43,164 bases of DNA from Anaerolineaceae bacterium UBA1415 (lineage in GTDB: Bacteria; Chloroflexota; Anaerolineae; Anaerolineales; Anaerolineaceae): the NCBI GenBank assembly GCA_002305635.1, contig DBPR01000008.1:1-43164 (forward strand). The letters are read 5' to 3'. The translations under genes were made by a program, and so were the position numbers. Shown piece by piece: positions 34,249-43,141 of this stretch (position 1 is its first letter; the number at the start of each line of letters is the position of its first letter). The notes beneath the pieces were generated by a model. It was not told the origin of the DNA and did not search any database. It worked only from the letters and a program-made list of their open reading frames with translations.

Positions 34249-35868
34249 ATGACTGAACAAGATGAAAACAACCTAAACCATGCTGAAGATCCTGACCCAA
34301 TTGAAGATATTCATTCCTTAGAAACCTCTTCAAAGACAACTCCTCCCGTCTATAAACAAAGTGGCATGATCGCCGCGATCGTCATGATCGTGCTGGCGCT
34401 GGTCTTGTTTTTGGTCTGGTTCATTCAGAGCAGGAAAACAGCCGCTGTTGAGCCAGAACCCAGCGAAGAAGTTCAAATTACACTTGGCAACCCGCAGGTG
34501 ATCCACGATTTTGAAGAATCACCAACGCTGGCGCCGATGCAAACCGACGAAGCTGTGCTTGCCACCCCGACGGCTACGCCTGAACCAAGAAGTGAAGTGA
34601 TCACCCACGTGATCCAGGAAGGTGAGACCGTCTCTTCGATCGCCTCCCTCTATGGCCTTTGGCCCGAGACCATCCTCTGGGCCAATCGTTATGAGCTTGA
34701 GGACGACATCCGCAACTACATCCCAGGCATGACAATTTATATTCTGCCAGTCGATGGTACCTATCATGTCTGGTCAGCCGGAGAAGGGCTGGGAGCCGTC
34801 TCCAAATATTATGGCGTGATGCCGGAAGATATCATCAACTTCCCTGGGAACAAGCTCGACGCGGCCACAATAGGCTCGTACGCGGCGCCAAACATCAAGC
34901 CAGGCACACGCCTGGTGGTCCCCGGCGGCACGATGCCGAATTATTTTGCCAGCGACACTTTGCTCTATTATGCAGCGCTTGAAAAAATAAACAGCCTGCC
35001 CCTTGGCACAGCGGAAAGCTATCCCGCTCCCCGCAGCGAGATCATTGCCTATGAGGTGGTTGAAAAAGATACTATTTTCACCGTTGCTGAGAAATTCGAT
35101 CTGGAACCGCAAACCATACTTTGGACCAACCGATATCTCATTGGTGATACGCCCGATGGCATTTATCCCGGTCAAAAACTGATCATTTTGCCTGAAGACG
35201 GTGTTTATCACGCCTGGCTCTACGGCGAAGGGCTCAATTCTGTTTCACGGATCTATGGTGTGACCCCGGAAGACATCCTCAATGAGCCGCTCAATAAAGT
35301 GGATGTCAGCAAAATTGGAGAATACAGCCTGCCAAAGATCAAGACCGGTACTTTCTTATACGTTCCTGGCGGCAAAGGCTCCATCCCCACCTGGGTTGGC
35401 GCTATCACTGATCCCAGTGATCCAGCCGGGAAACACCCCAACGTGTCCTATCTGGGCGCTTTTGCCTGCAATACCACGGCCTGGGCTGTCGGAAGCGGCG
35501 CTTTCCAGCTGCCAAACTTAACGCCCGAGATCAGTGGTTACGAGTTCAACCCGCCGGTGCATAACGGGCTCGATTATGCCGGTAGAACGGGAGACAGTAT
35601 CTTTGCTACCGATACAGGTGTTGTCATCTACGCTGGCTGGTCTGACCGCGGCTATGGGAATACCATCGTGATCGACCACGGCAACGGCTATCTGTCGCTG
35701 TATGCCCACCTGATGGACGGTGGAATTAATGTCGGCTGCGGTAATATCGTCTCCGGCGGTCAAACCATCGGATTCATGGGCTCAACCGGCATGTCGACCG
35801 GTTCACATCTCCATTTTGAACTGCGCTACAACGGCTCCCCTGTCAACCCACACGGTTTTGGCTTGTAA
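34249..35868 (+). CDS. Membrane-anchored LysM-M23 peptidase (standard M23 type)
   Basis: This 539-residue protein has a cytoplasmic acidic N-terminus, one membrane helix (about 40-60), a linker, then LysM-like modules at about 119-166, 172-226, 267-315 and 320-373. The second pair repeats the first at a distance of about 148 residues. The C-terminal M23 domain has zinc ligands His438 and Asp442 (HNGLD) and His522 with His520 (SHLHFE), plus His487 in LYAHL. It should bind peptidoglycan and cut its peptide cross-links outside the cell. It lies between two M1-like lipoprotein genes of the same direction. All catalytic residues are present. Confidence 0.92.
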   Translation: MTEQDENNLNHAEDPDPIEDIHSLETSSKTTPPVYKQSGMIAAIVMIVLALVLFLVWFIQSRKTAAVEPEPSEEVQITLGNPQVIHDFEESPTLAPMQTDEAVLATPTATPEPRSEVITHVIQEGETVSSIASLYGLWPETILWANRYELEDDIRNYIPGMTIYILPVDGTYHVWSAGEGLGAVSKYYGVMPEDIINFPGNKLDAATIGSYAAPNIKPGTRLVVPGGTMPNYFASDTLLYYAALEKINSLPLGTAESYPAPRSEIIAYEVVEKDTIFTVAEKFDLEPQTILWTNRYLIGDTPDGIYPGQKLIILPEDGVYHAWLYGEGLNSVSRIYGVTPEDILNEPLNKVDVSKIGEYSLPKIKTGTFLYVPGGKGSIPTWVGAITDPSDPAGKHPNVSYLGAFACNTTAWAVGSGAFQLPNLTPEISGYEFNPPVHNGLDYAGRTGDSIFATDTGVVIYAGWSDRGYGNTIVIDHGNGYLSLYAHLMDGGINVGCGNIVSGGQTIGFMGSTGMSTGSHLHFELRYNGSPVNPHGFGL

Positions 35869-35915
35869 GACAAACCGGATAGCGTCTGACAATTTGCGTT
35901 AACCAAATAAAAGCA

Positions 35916-35948
35916 AACAAAGCGGTCGTAAAAATCGACCGCTTTGTT
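35916..35948 (+). terminator. Terminator-like hairpin after the LysM-M23 gene
   Basis: AACAAAGCGGTCG (35916-35928) pairs perfectly with CGACCGCTTTGTT (35936-35948) around a 7-base AT loop, 48 bases after the stop. The T-rich part is within the stem. Confidence 0.6.
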
Positions 35949-35996
35949 GATATAACACCTAACCTCATCCTGGAAAAGGGTTTCAGGGGCTAAAGG

Positions 35997-36048
35997 CCTT
36001 AAGCCTTCTCCGGCCGGAGAAGGGGGACCACGAAGTGGTGGATGAGGT
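35997..36048. repeat. Dispersed palindromic repeat, copy B
   Basis: TTAAGCCTTCTCC, GGCC, GGAGAAGGGGG, then a tail with GAAGTGG and GGATGAGG. Arms and tail match copy A at 3101-3168; the 20-base centre of copy A is reduced to 4 bases here. The tail contains its own palindrome ACCACGAAGTGGT. Confidence 0.75.
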
Positions 36049-36735
36049 GGTACCATGTAGCTGGGTCTCGCAAGGGGCAGGCACAGTAGCCCGCCCGCGT
36101 TTTAGCCTTCTCACTTGCGTCCCGAGCTCAGCCTGCCCTGTGTGCATTACACAGGGTTCTCGAGATAAGGGGCTAACATCTGCAGACAGACCCGTTCGAT
36201 ATTAAGAACTCCTGGTCAAAACCACAGGTTCACCCCACCTGAGTTTCTCATATTAGTGCCCTGATTTATTCCGTTTCCTTCGATGGAAAACCCGTTTTTC
36301 ACAAACGAGAGAGGCTCAGGAAACATCAAATGTAACATCAGAACCTTGTTATGAAGGCGGAGGCATTGATATGCATAGGCAGCGGACGGGGCTGATACCC
36401 TGCTACGCGGGCACAGGCCCCCGTCCGTACAGTTTGGTGACCTATAAATGGCTTGGTCAAAGTAGGAATTTGATGTTGTCAAATACCAAATGTACGGATG
36501 GGGCTTGCCCCCATCCGCGAGTAAGCCGATCAGAGCCTTGTAACAAAGATGTAAACATTTGAAATTCATATGCAGCTAACAGGGACGTACCAGAGTTTTT
36601 CCGTTTTAGTGCCCTGAATCTATTTCTTTTCCTCAATGAAAACCGAGTTTTTTGCAAAAGTGAAAAACTCAGGTTCGATATTGAGGATTCCTGGTCAAAA
36701 CCACAGGTTCACGGCATTGCTGGTAAAATCCAACC
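36049..36735. repeat. Repeat-filled intergenic region
   Basis: No credible gene lies in this stretch. A 40-base unit at 36194-36233 recurs at 36673-36712 with 37 of 40 positions identical. A unit of about 84 bases at 36237-36320, containing TTAGTGCCCTGA and ending CTCAGG, recurs more diverged at 36588-36672. Hairpins are CCCTGTGT/ACACAGGG (36136-36156), CGGACGGGG/CCCCGTCCG (36383-36427) and CGGATGGGG/CCCCATCCG (36495-36517). The last two resemble the palindromes at 6909 and 7024. Confidence 0.7.
36724..36729 (+). promoter_or_regulatory. -10 box of the second M1-like gene (leaderless)
   Basis: TAAAAT ends 6 bases before the ATG at 36736 and no Shine-Dalgarno is present. Confidence 0.5.
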
Positions 36736-38199
36736 ATGAAAACAAGGTTGATCTACCTCATTCTGATAGTATCTCTCCTGTTCACTTCCTGCGGCAAGCA
36801 AAGCCAGGCAACGAGTACCCCAACATTGCCTCCCCCGCAAAGCCAGGTCATGAATACAACAGAGGAAACGCTGCCCGAGCCAACCAGCACCCCAACGCCT
36901 GAACCAACCCAAGAAAATTATTCACAATACCACTTCGACGTTGTTTTCGACTACGCGCAACACACCTTGCAGGTCAGCCAACAAATTGTCTTTCTCAACA
37001 AGTCTGATTTCCCATTAAGTGAAATCCTGCTGCTGATCCCACCCAGATCCTTCCCTGGGGTCTACACACAAACCAGCCTTCAGGGGGATCTGATCGCCGC
37101 AAGCTCAGAAGATGGCATCAAAACCATCATCACGCTCTCCCAACCCCTGGCAGCACAGCAAAGCCTGACCATTAACCTAAGCTACAGCCTGAACCTGCCC
37201 AAGCGCGAGGGAACGCTCGGTTTTACCGACCGCCAGACCAATCTGAGCAACTGGTACCCATACATCCCGCCGCGCGATCAAAGCGGAAACTGGCTGGCCC
37301 ACGAGCCCTTCATCGACGCCAGCAACATGGTCGTCGGCGAATACATCGTCAACGAGATCGCGGATTTCACCGTTAACTTCCAGTTGATCGGGAACACGCC
37401 CAATCTCCAGATCGCGACCGGGGCCAGACCGATCCCCATGGAAAACGGCACCCGCTATGAGCTGCCCAAAGCGCGCGCGATCGCCTTCTCAATTTCAAAC
37501 CAGTACCATCTTGAGGAAATTCAGCATAATAATTATTTAATTCAGGCTTACGTCTTCTCCAACCAGAAACAAAATGCCAGCGCCATCACCCGGATCGCCA
37601 CGCAAGCCATGGATCTCTTTTCAGAGCTTTTTGGTGAATACCCACGCGAGCGTGTTGTGATCGTTTCGGCAGATTTTCTTCACAACATGGAAATGGACGG
37701 CATGGTCCTGCTCTCCAACAAGATCATCGACTTTTACGACGGCACGCCGCTCAACAACCTCACCATCCTGATCCCCCATGAGCTTTCGCACCAGTGGTTC
37801 TACAGCCTGGTCGGCAACGATCAGGCGCTCGAGCCCTGGCTCGATGAATCCATCGCCACCTACAGCGAATCGCTTTTTTACGAGCGCTACCACCCCGAAT
37901 ACCTCCAGTGGTGGTGGGATAATCGCGTCTTCGCGCACGAACACAACGGCTACGTCAACAACAGTATTTACGAAGCCGGCAGCTACGAAAACTACCGCGC
38001 CTCGGTCTACCTCAACGGCGCGATCTTCATGCAGGATTTATCGGAAAACCTTGGCAAAGAGAACTTTTTATCCGCCCTAAGACATTACGTTGAAAACAAT
38101 CAATATGGCGTTGCGACACAGAAAGAGTTCTTTGATGCGCTTTTTCAGGCCAATCCAATTGACCTAAACCATCTTCTTTTGAAGTATTTCAGGCAATAA
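36736..38199 (+). CDS. M1-like metallopeptidase lipoprotein, second paralogue
   Basis: This 487-residue lipoprotein has acylated Cys19 (LFTSC), a Pro/Thr linker (26-58), the same beta-rich N-terminal part and the gluzincin motif H348-E-L-S-H352 with Glu371 in LDESIATYSE. HNMEMDG at 316-322 matches the first paralogue. Shared blocks such as NLSxWYPxIPP (169-179) show that the two genes arose by duplication. All metal ligands are intact, so it is probably an active extracellular peptidase. Its stop lies 3 bases from the end of the converging LysM gene. Confidence 0.88.
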   Translation: MKTRLIYLILIVSLLFTSCGKQSQATSTPTLPPPQSQVMNTTEETLPEPTSTPTPEPTQENYSQYHFDVVFDYAQHTLQVSQQIVFLNKSDFPLSEILLLIPPRSFPGVYTQTSLQGDLIAASSEDGIKTIITLSQPLAAQQSLTINLSYSLNLPKREGTLGFTDRQTNLSNWYPYIPPRDQSGNWLAHEPFIDASNMVVGEYIVNEIADFTVNFQLIGNTPNLQIATGARPIPMENGTRYELPKARAIAFSISNQYHLEEIQHNNYLIQAYVFSNQKQNASAITRIATQAMDLFSELFGEYPRERVVIVSADFLHNMEMDGMVLLSNKIIDFYDGTPLNNLTILIPHELSHQWFYSLVGNDQALEPWLDESIATYSESLFYERYHPEYLQWWWDNRVFAHEHNGYVNNSIYEAGSYENYRASVYLNGAIFMQDLSENLGKENFLSALRHYVENNQYGVATQKEFFDALFQANPIDLNHLLLKYFRQ

Positions 38200-38202
38200 A
38201 GG

Positions 38203-39681
38203 CTAATGCTGGGCTGGGATCATGCTCTGCGAATCTGACAAAACGCTGGCGCGCACAACCTGATTGCCCTTGACCAACGTGCCCTGGTAGGCAATTTCCC
38301 CATCGACCGGCACCCAACCATTCATCACAAATGGCAGAACGCTCGATGCCGCCGGGATCCATTGGCCGTTATATTTACGTGCGATATGCAGGTGCGTACC
38401 GGTTGCCTTGCCGCCTTCACAGGAGGGGTGGCCAATGATATCGCCTTTCCTGACCACATCGCCGGGTTTTACCCGCCCTTCTTCAGCCACATGCAGGTAA
38501 AGGAGCACCCATCCGGTGCGTTCGTCGCCATCGCCGTCCAGATCGAGCATGACCGTACCCGGATCAGTGCGGGCAACCACGCCATCCGCAATCGCGACCG
38601 CGAATTGTTCCGTTTCAAAACAGCCCTGGGTCTTGCTCGGAGGGGCAAAATCGACCGCCGCCCAGGGTTTGCGTGTGCCCCAGCCAGTATGCGGGCCTCC
38701 GGTATAAGCCCAGACGGTTCCCGCGGTGAATGGCAAAATAAAATCGGGCTGGTTCAGGCTGCCGGGCAAAACCGTCAGATTCCTGCGCCAGGGATCGCCA
38801 AAAAGCTCCTGATAGGTTTTGGCATAACCCTCGGGCCCGATCGCGTGCGCGTATTCGTCCTGACCCATCAGGAGTGAAAAATAGACCTGCAAAGCCACAG
38901 TGGCTGAGTTCTGCCAGGGGTCGATATTCTCAATTCTGCCGTCGCGATGCTCAATGCTGGTCAATTCGCCGTTGAAATATCGGTAAAACCCATCATTTAG
39001 TAGATCAGAAGCATAAGAAATCTGCAGATGCACGCCGCGGTGATAGTTGTCAAAACCTAAAAAAGCATCTTCCAGCGAGCTGTTGCGCTGCGGATTGGTC
39101 AGCGCTCCCGTCTGAAACTCGATCAAAGCCAGCAGCATTTTCGGGTTCAGGCTGTAATTCTCGGCATAATACCTGATCACCCCAGCAGCGTCACGATTCT
39201 TTTCCTGAATGCTTGCCTGATAGGTCTTGAACCACCCCGGCGTCGAATCCAAAAAAGCCTGCAGGTCAAAATCCAACAGATCCGGCCCATAAACAAAAGC
39301 AGCATCCGGGATGATCTGAAAATCCGTTCCCCAAAGCGGTTTGTAGTAGATCGGCATCTTCATCGGGAACCCGGGCGGCAAGGTGGTGACGTCTTCAGGG
39401 ATTTCAGGGTTTGCCCACAAGATTTCCTGCGGAGAAGCGCCAAAACGAACCGATAGCAGATCAAGACTGTCACCACTTTGAGCAACATAGTCGACCAAAG
39501 TGCCAGGCGCATAGACAGGTCGGTTGGAAAGCGGCGTTTCCGTCGCTTCCGGGGTTGGGCTGGGTTCAGGCGATCCTGACACAATATAGCCAGCTTTGGG
39601 CTGCGGGCTGCAGCCAGCAAACAAAACGGCAATTACCGTCAACACGATCAGGAACTTGAAAGATTTCAGCTTATTCTTCAT
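38203..39681 (-). CDS. LysM / transglycosylase-like / LasA-type M23 lipoprotein (third of array)
   Basis: This 492-residue lipoprotein has acylated Cys24 (LFAGC) and a Pro/Thr linker. A LysM module lies at about 65-108. A helical middle domain (about 165-300) contains NPKMLLALIEFQTG, which resembles the catalytic helix of soluble lytic transglycosylases except that the catalytic Glu is Gln190. The C-terminal M23 domain has His331 and Asp344 separated by 13 residues, His397, and His430/His432 (THLHIA). That spacing is as in LasA, not the short H-x3-D form. The start at 39681 gives the lipobox; GGTGGG lies upstream. It is 55 bases after its paralogue. Confidence 0.87.
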   Translation of the reverse strand: MKNKLKSFKFLIVLTVIAVLFAGCSPQPKAGYIVSGSPEPSPTPEATETPLSNRPVYAPGTLVDYVAQSGDSLDLLSVRFGASPQEILWANPEIPEDVTTLPPGFPMKMPIYYKPLWGTDFQIIPDAAFVYGPDLLDFDLQAFLDSTPGWFKTYQASIQEKNRDAAGVIRYYAENYSLNPKMLLALIEFQTGALTNPQRNSSLEDAFLGFDNYHRGVHLQISYASDLLNDGFYRYFNGELTSIEHRDGRIENIDPWQNSATVALQVYFSLLMGQDEYAHAIGPEGYAKTYQELFGDPWRRNLTVLPGSLNQPDFILPFTAGTVWAYTGGPHTGWGTRKPWAAVDFAPPSKTQGCFETEQFAVAIADGVVARTDPGTVMLDLDGDGDERTGWVLLYLHVAEEGRVKPGDVVRKGDIIGHPSCEGGKATGTHLHIARKYNGQWIPAASSVLPFVMNGWVPVDGEIAYQGTLVKGNQVVRASVLSDSQSMIPAQH

Positions 39682-39736
39682 GCTTTGCCCACCATAAAGG
39701 GCCAGATGAAATATATCACAAAGTCTTTTTAACGTT

Positions 39737-41458
39737 TTAGCGGTGGATGTGCGCGGAACTGGGGCCCAATGTATTCGCCTTGACAACCTCATCGCCCTTG
39801 ACCAGCCATCCGCTTAAATATTGTGAGCCGGATTTGGCTTTCCAGCCGCTCATCACAAAGGAGAGCGGGCCTTCCGCGGGCACCCATTCGCCATTGTACC
39901 TGCGAACGATGTGCAAATGCGTGCCGGTCGAGATGCCGCCTTCACAGGAGGGATGGCCGATCCGATCGCCAGCCTCGACCCAGGTACCAACCGGAACGCG
40001 ATGCGCCGTGGCAACGTGCAGATAGATGATATTCCAGCCCGTTTGTTCGTGTCCGTCGCCGTCCATATCCACCACGACCGTACCAGCCTCCGAGCGCACG
40101 ACCAAACCTGAGCCAGCTGAGGTCACCCAGCTCCAGTTTTCGCCGCAGCCTGGTTCAGCGCTTGGAGGAGAAAAATCGAGCGCGGCGCGCACAGCCGCGG
40201 CGCCCCAGGCGGCATGAGGGCCAACCGTATAGGTCCACGTGATCCCTTCCTCAAAAGGCAGGATCAGTTCAGGCTGCAAAACGTGGGGTGTGAAGATCGG
40301 TTCGTACGCCTGGGCAATGATCCATGGGTCACCAAACATCTTTTCGTAAGTTGCCAAAAAGCCATTTTCAGAATATAGATTCCTCGACCAATCCTCAAAC
40401 TGATTGAGCGAGGAGAAGAAACTCATCAACCCGACCGTGCCGCAGTTCAGGTCTGCTGCCAGTCTGAGCTCCCAGCCGTCTTTGAAGTTGACCGTCACGA
40501 CCGTGCCTTCCCGCCACCCGTAATATCCGCTTTCAATGATCCCGGCGGCTTTCACAAGCTGATGATACAAACCTGGGGTATCAGGAAGTTCGATACCCAA
40601 GGGGTAAGACCTGGCAAATTTGGAGATCGGGTCCCCGTAGACCCAACCGCTCTGATACTCGATCAATGCCAACAATAAACGCGGATGAATGGCAAATTCC
40701 CTGGCGACCTTATCGATAATTTCCGAACCGCGCATACGCCCAAAAGCGTAAACGGTCTCAGAATAGCCAGCCAGATAGCCGCCCGCCTCATCCAGAAAAG
40801 CCTGGGTATCAAAGCCGATTGAGGAGGGGGAATTGACCACCTCGCTGTCAGGGAAGAGTTTTAAATTTGAGCTGGTCTGCCCAAGCCGATTCGGGATCAG
40901 CAATAACTGTCCCTCGGGAATGAAGCCTTCTTCTGGCAAAGGCGATGTGGAGGTTATTTCAGCTGCCTCAACGCCAAAGCGAACCGCCAGCACGCCAATG
41001 CTGTCCCCGCTCTGCGCGTAATACAAAATGGGCGCGTTTTCCTCGTACTGGATCAGATGAGCCTGGGTCGGCAGGCTCTGCATCACGTTTGCGGAAGGCG
41101 GTTCAGCCGTCACAAGCGTTTCTTCGACCTCTTGAACTGGTTCGCTTTCCTCAAGCCCTTCAGGAACCATCGCGACTGCAGGGATTGTTTCCTGCGGTTG
41201 TGGAAGATTTATGTTCGCTTCGACCGAATCATTTCTCTCGTCAACCTGAGGCTCAATTGCCTGTGCCTCGGCAACGCCAGAGCCAAGATCCAACAGTCCA
41301 GTAAGCTTCAATCCAACCGCAACAACGATCAAGGTCAAAACAAAAGCAATGCCAAGCGTGAGTTGTTGACGCTTGCGCCGCAATTTCCCCAGGCGCTTGT
41401 CGCGCGGGTCATGGATTGCTGATCTCGTTGATCGTTGAGCGACCATTATGGGCTTCAA
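39737..41458 (-). CDS. LysM / transglycosylase-like / LasA-type M23 membrane protein (second of array)
   Basis: This 573-residue paralogue is anchored by a membrane helix (about 34-55) after a very basic N-terminus, instead of a lipid. An acidic, Pro-rich linker (60-135) precedes LysM (about 145-188). The middle domain (about 240-385) has HPRLLLALIEYQSG with Gln269 at the presumed catalytic position, and the M23 domain has His415, Asp428, His481 and His514/His516. A TTG start at 41458 is supported by AGGA seven bases before it; the in-frame ATG at 41446 is the alternative. It overlaps the preceding gene by about 50 bases, so the array is one operon. Confidence 0.86.
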   Translation of the reverse strand: MKPIMVAQRSTRSAIHDPRDKRLGKLRRKRQQLTLGIAFVLTLIVVAVGLKLTGLLDLGSGVAEAQAIEPQVDERNDSVEANINLPQPQETIPAVAMVPEGLEESEPVQEVEETLVTAEPPSANVMQSLPTQAHLIQYEENAPILYYAQSGDSIGVLAVRFGVEAAEITSTSPLPEEGFIPEGQLLLIPNRLGQTSSNLKLFPDSEVVNSPSSIGFDTQAFLDEAGGYLAGYSETVYAFGRMRGSEIIDKVAREFAIHPRLLLALIEYQSGWVYGDPISKFARSYPLGIELPDTPGLYHQLVKAAGIIESGYYGWREGTVVTVNFKDGWELRLAADLNCGTVGLMSFFSSLNQFEDWSRNLYSENGFLATYEKMFGDPWIIAQAYEPIFTPHVLQPELILPFEEGITWTYTVGPHAAWGAAAVRAALDFSPPSAEPGCGENWSWVTSAGSGLVVRSEAGTVVVDMDGDGHEQTGWNIIYLHVATAHRVPVGTWVEAGDRIGHPSCEGGISTGTHLHIVRRYNGEWVPAEGPLSFVMSGWKAKSGSQYLSGWLVKGDEVVKANTLGPSSAHIHR

Positions 41459-43016
41459 CTGTGTATCCTTCCTTTGTCAAACAACCGTCATAAACGGTTC
41501 CATAGCTTTGTGCCACCCATCCCCCTAAATTAAAGGGGATTGCTCCTCCTGCTTCGATCCAGACCCCGTTGTAACGCCTTGCCAGGTGGAAGTGTGTTCC
41601 GTTGGTGATGCCGCCTTCGCAGGATGAGATGCCAATTACATCTCCTGTTGCAACTTGCGTGCCGACTGGCACAGCGCTTGCCTCCGCGATGTGGAAGTAG
41701 TTCAAAGTCCAGCCAGTTTGTTCATATCCATCGCCATCTAAGTCGATCACCACAGCCGACCCTTCTGACCTGACCACCAGGCCTGAAGCCGCTGCCAGAA
41801 CAGGCGCGTCAGTTTCATAGCAGCCGTAATCATCCTCTTCACCTGGCGGGGCAAAATCCAGCGCCGCCCAGGGGCTTCCTGTTCCCCAGGCCCAGTGCGG
41901 GCCCGAGGTCAAGAGCCAGACATCGCCTTTGGCTAACGGCAGAATGAGTTCTGGCTGGGTCAATCCACCAGGGATCAGGGGTTCATAAGAAAAGGCAAAA
42001 GGATAGCCAAAAAGCTCATTATATGTCTTGTAAAAACCATCTTCTGAAACGCTCTCTTTAAAGCCGTTCTTGTTCTGGATCAGACTAAAAAAGTTTTGCA
42101 AACCAGCTGTGGCGGAATTGATGGACGGATCAATGCGCATCACCTCACCTTCCAAAAGCGTCCAAACCGCCAACTGCGAGTATTCCCAAAGGTGAAAACC
42201 GCGCAAAAGCTCATTGGCAGCCCAGCTCATCTGTTTATACAAGCCTTTATGATTGCTGCTCATCAAACCAAGCGGATAAAGTTCAAGGTCACAATTCTTA
42301 TCGCGTGAAAGCAGACAGCCCGATTGGTACTGAAGCAGGGCCAGCAGCAAACGTGGGTTGACCGAATTCTCATTTGCCACTAGTTCGACGATCTCCGCGC
42401 CGCTCAACTGCCTACCATCCGGCAGTTCTTCCCAATATTCGTTTAGTTTGCCGTTGTATTGACGGACAATTGCCGCAATATCAAAATCTTTCGCTGAAGG
42501 TCCGTAAACAAGCTCGGAATCGGGGATGATCCGAAAGCCGCTGGCCAGTTCATTGGCACTGGCAGGTGGGATCAGCAGGATCTGTCCCGGTGAGATCAGG
42601 TTTGGGTCTTTGATCTCGTTCAAATCCAAAATTTGCCGCACCGAAACCTGATGCCGCAGCGCGATGCCAGCCAAAGAATCGCCTTTCACGACCGTGTACT
42701 GCTCCTCACTGGTGCGCAAGGTGGGCAGAATTTTCTCCGGCATCGCTGTCGGCTCAGGCCCTTTGGGAGCCATGGTTATGGTCAGCTGCGCCTGTGGTGC
42801 CAGATCGCCTGAAGGGGGCAATGTGCCCTGGATATCCCAGTTGGAATCCGGAGGGTTAAAAGAAAGATTCCCGGAATTGGTCGGGACAATGTAAGGCACA
42901 AAATCTTTGACCCTTCTTCGACAACCCGCCAGGAAAATTGGCAGGAGGAAAACAAGGATCAATAAGCACGCAAGCCAGATAGTAGCTTTCTTTTGGACTT
43001 TTTTAGTGTTTTTCAT
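41409..43016 (-). CDS. LysM / transglycosylase-like / LasA-type M23 lipoprotein (first of array)
   Basis: This 535-residue lipoprotein has acylated Cys32 (FLAGC), a linker to about 100, and a clear LysM at 107-150 (YTVVKGDSLAGIALRH). The middle domain (about 205-340) has NPRLLLALLQYQSG with Gln231 where transglycosylases have Glu, and the M23 domain has His374, Asp387, His442 and His475/His477. It heads the three-gene unit. No Shine-Dalgarno is seen before the ATG. It should bind glycan through LysM and cut peptide cross-links in the wall. The middle domain may now only bind glycan. Confidence 0.87.
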   Translation of the reverse strand: MKNTKKVQKKATIWLACLLILVFLLPIFLAGCRRRVKDFVPYIVPTNSGNLSFNPPDSNWDIQGTLPPSGDLAPQAQLTITMAPKGPEPTAMPEKILPTLRTSEEQYTVVKGDSLAGIALRHQVSVRQILDLNEIKDPNLISPGQILLIPPASANELASGFRIIPDSELVYGPSAKDFDIAAIVRQYNGKLNEYWEELPDGRQLSGAEIVELVANENSVNPRLLLALLQYQSGCLLSRDKNCDLELYPLGLMSSNHKGLYKQMSWAANELLRGFHLWEYSQLAVWTLLEGEVMRIDPSINSATAGLQNFFSLIQNKNGFKESVSEDGFYKTYNELFGYPFAFSYEPLIPGGLTQPELILPLAKGDVWLLTSGPHWAWGTGSPWAALDFAPPGEEDDYGCYETDAPVLAAASGLVVRSEGSAVVIDLDGDGYEQTGWTLNYFHIAEASAVPVGTQVATGDVIGISSCEGGITNGTHFHLARRYNGVWIEAGGAIPFNLGGWVAQSYGTVYDGCLTKEGYTVEAHNGRSTINEISNP

Positions 43017-43067
43017 TAATGGAAAATGTTACAGTTTTCATGCCAAAAAAGATCAGCGCAGCAACTT

Positions 43068-43129
43068 CCGGTTTTAATTCAGGTTTAATTCCGGTTTTAA
43101 TTTGACAAATCACGCCTTTACGATAAAAT
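43068..43129 (+). promoter_or_regulatory. tRNA-Leu promoter with upstream direct repeats
   Basis: TTGACA (43102-43107), 16 bases and TAAAAT (43124-43129) form a near-consensus promoter ending 12 bases before the tRNA. Upstream, CCGGTTTTAATT occurs at 43068 and 43091 with a related AGGTTTAATT at 43081, an AT-rich run that could act as an UP element. Confidence 0.75.
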
Positions 43130-43141
43130 AATAGCTCGCTG

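Noticed and set aside
36216..36657. Open frames through the repeat region before the second M1-like gene
   Set aside because: Their peptides resemble one another only because the DNA repeats do; no start signals.
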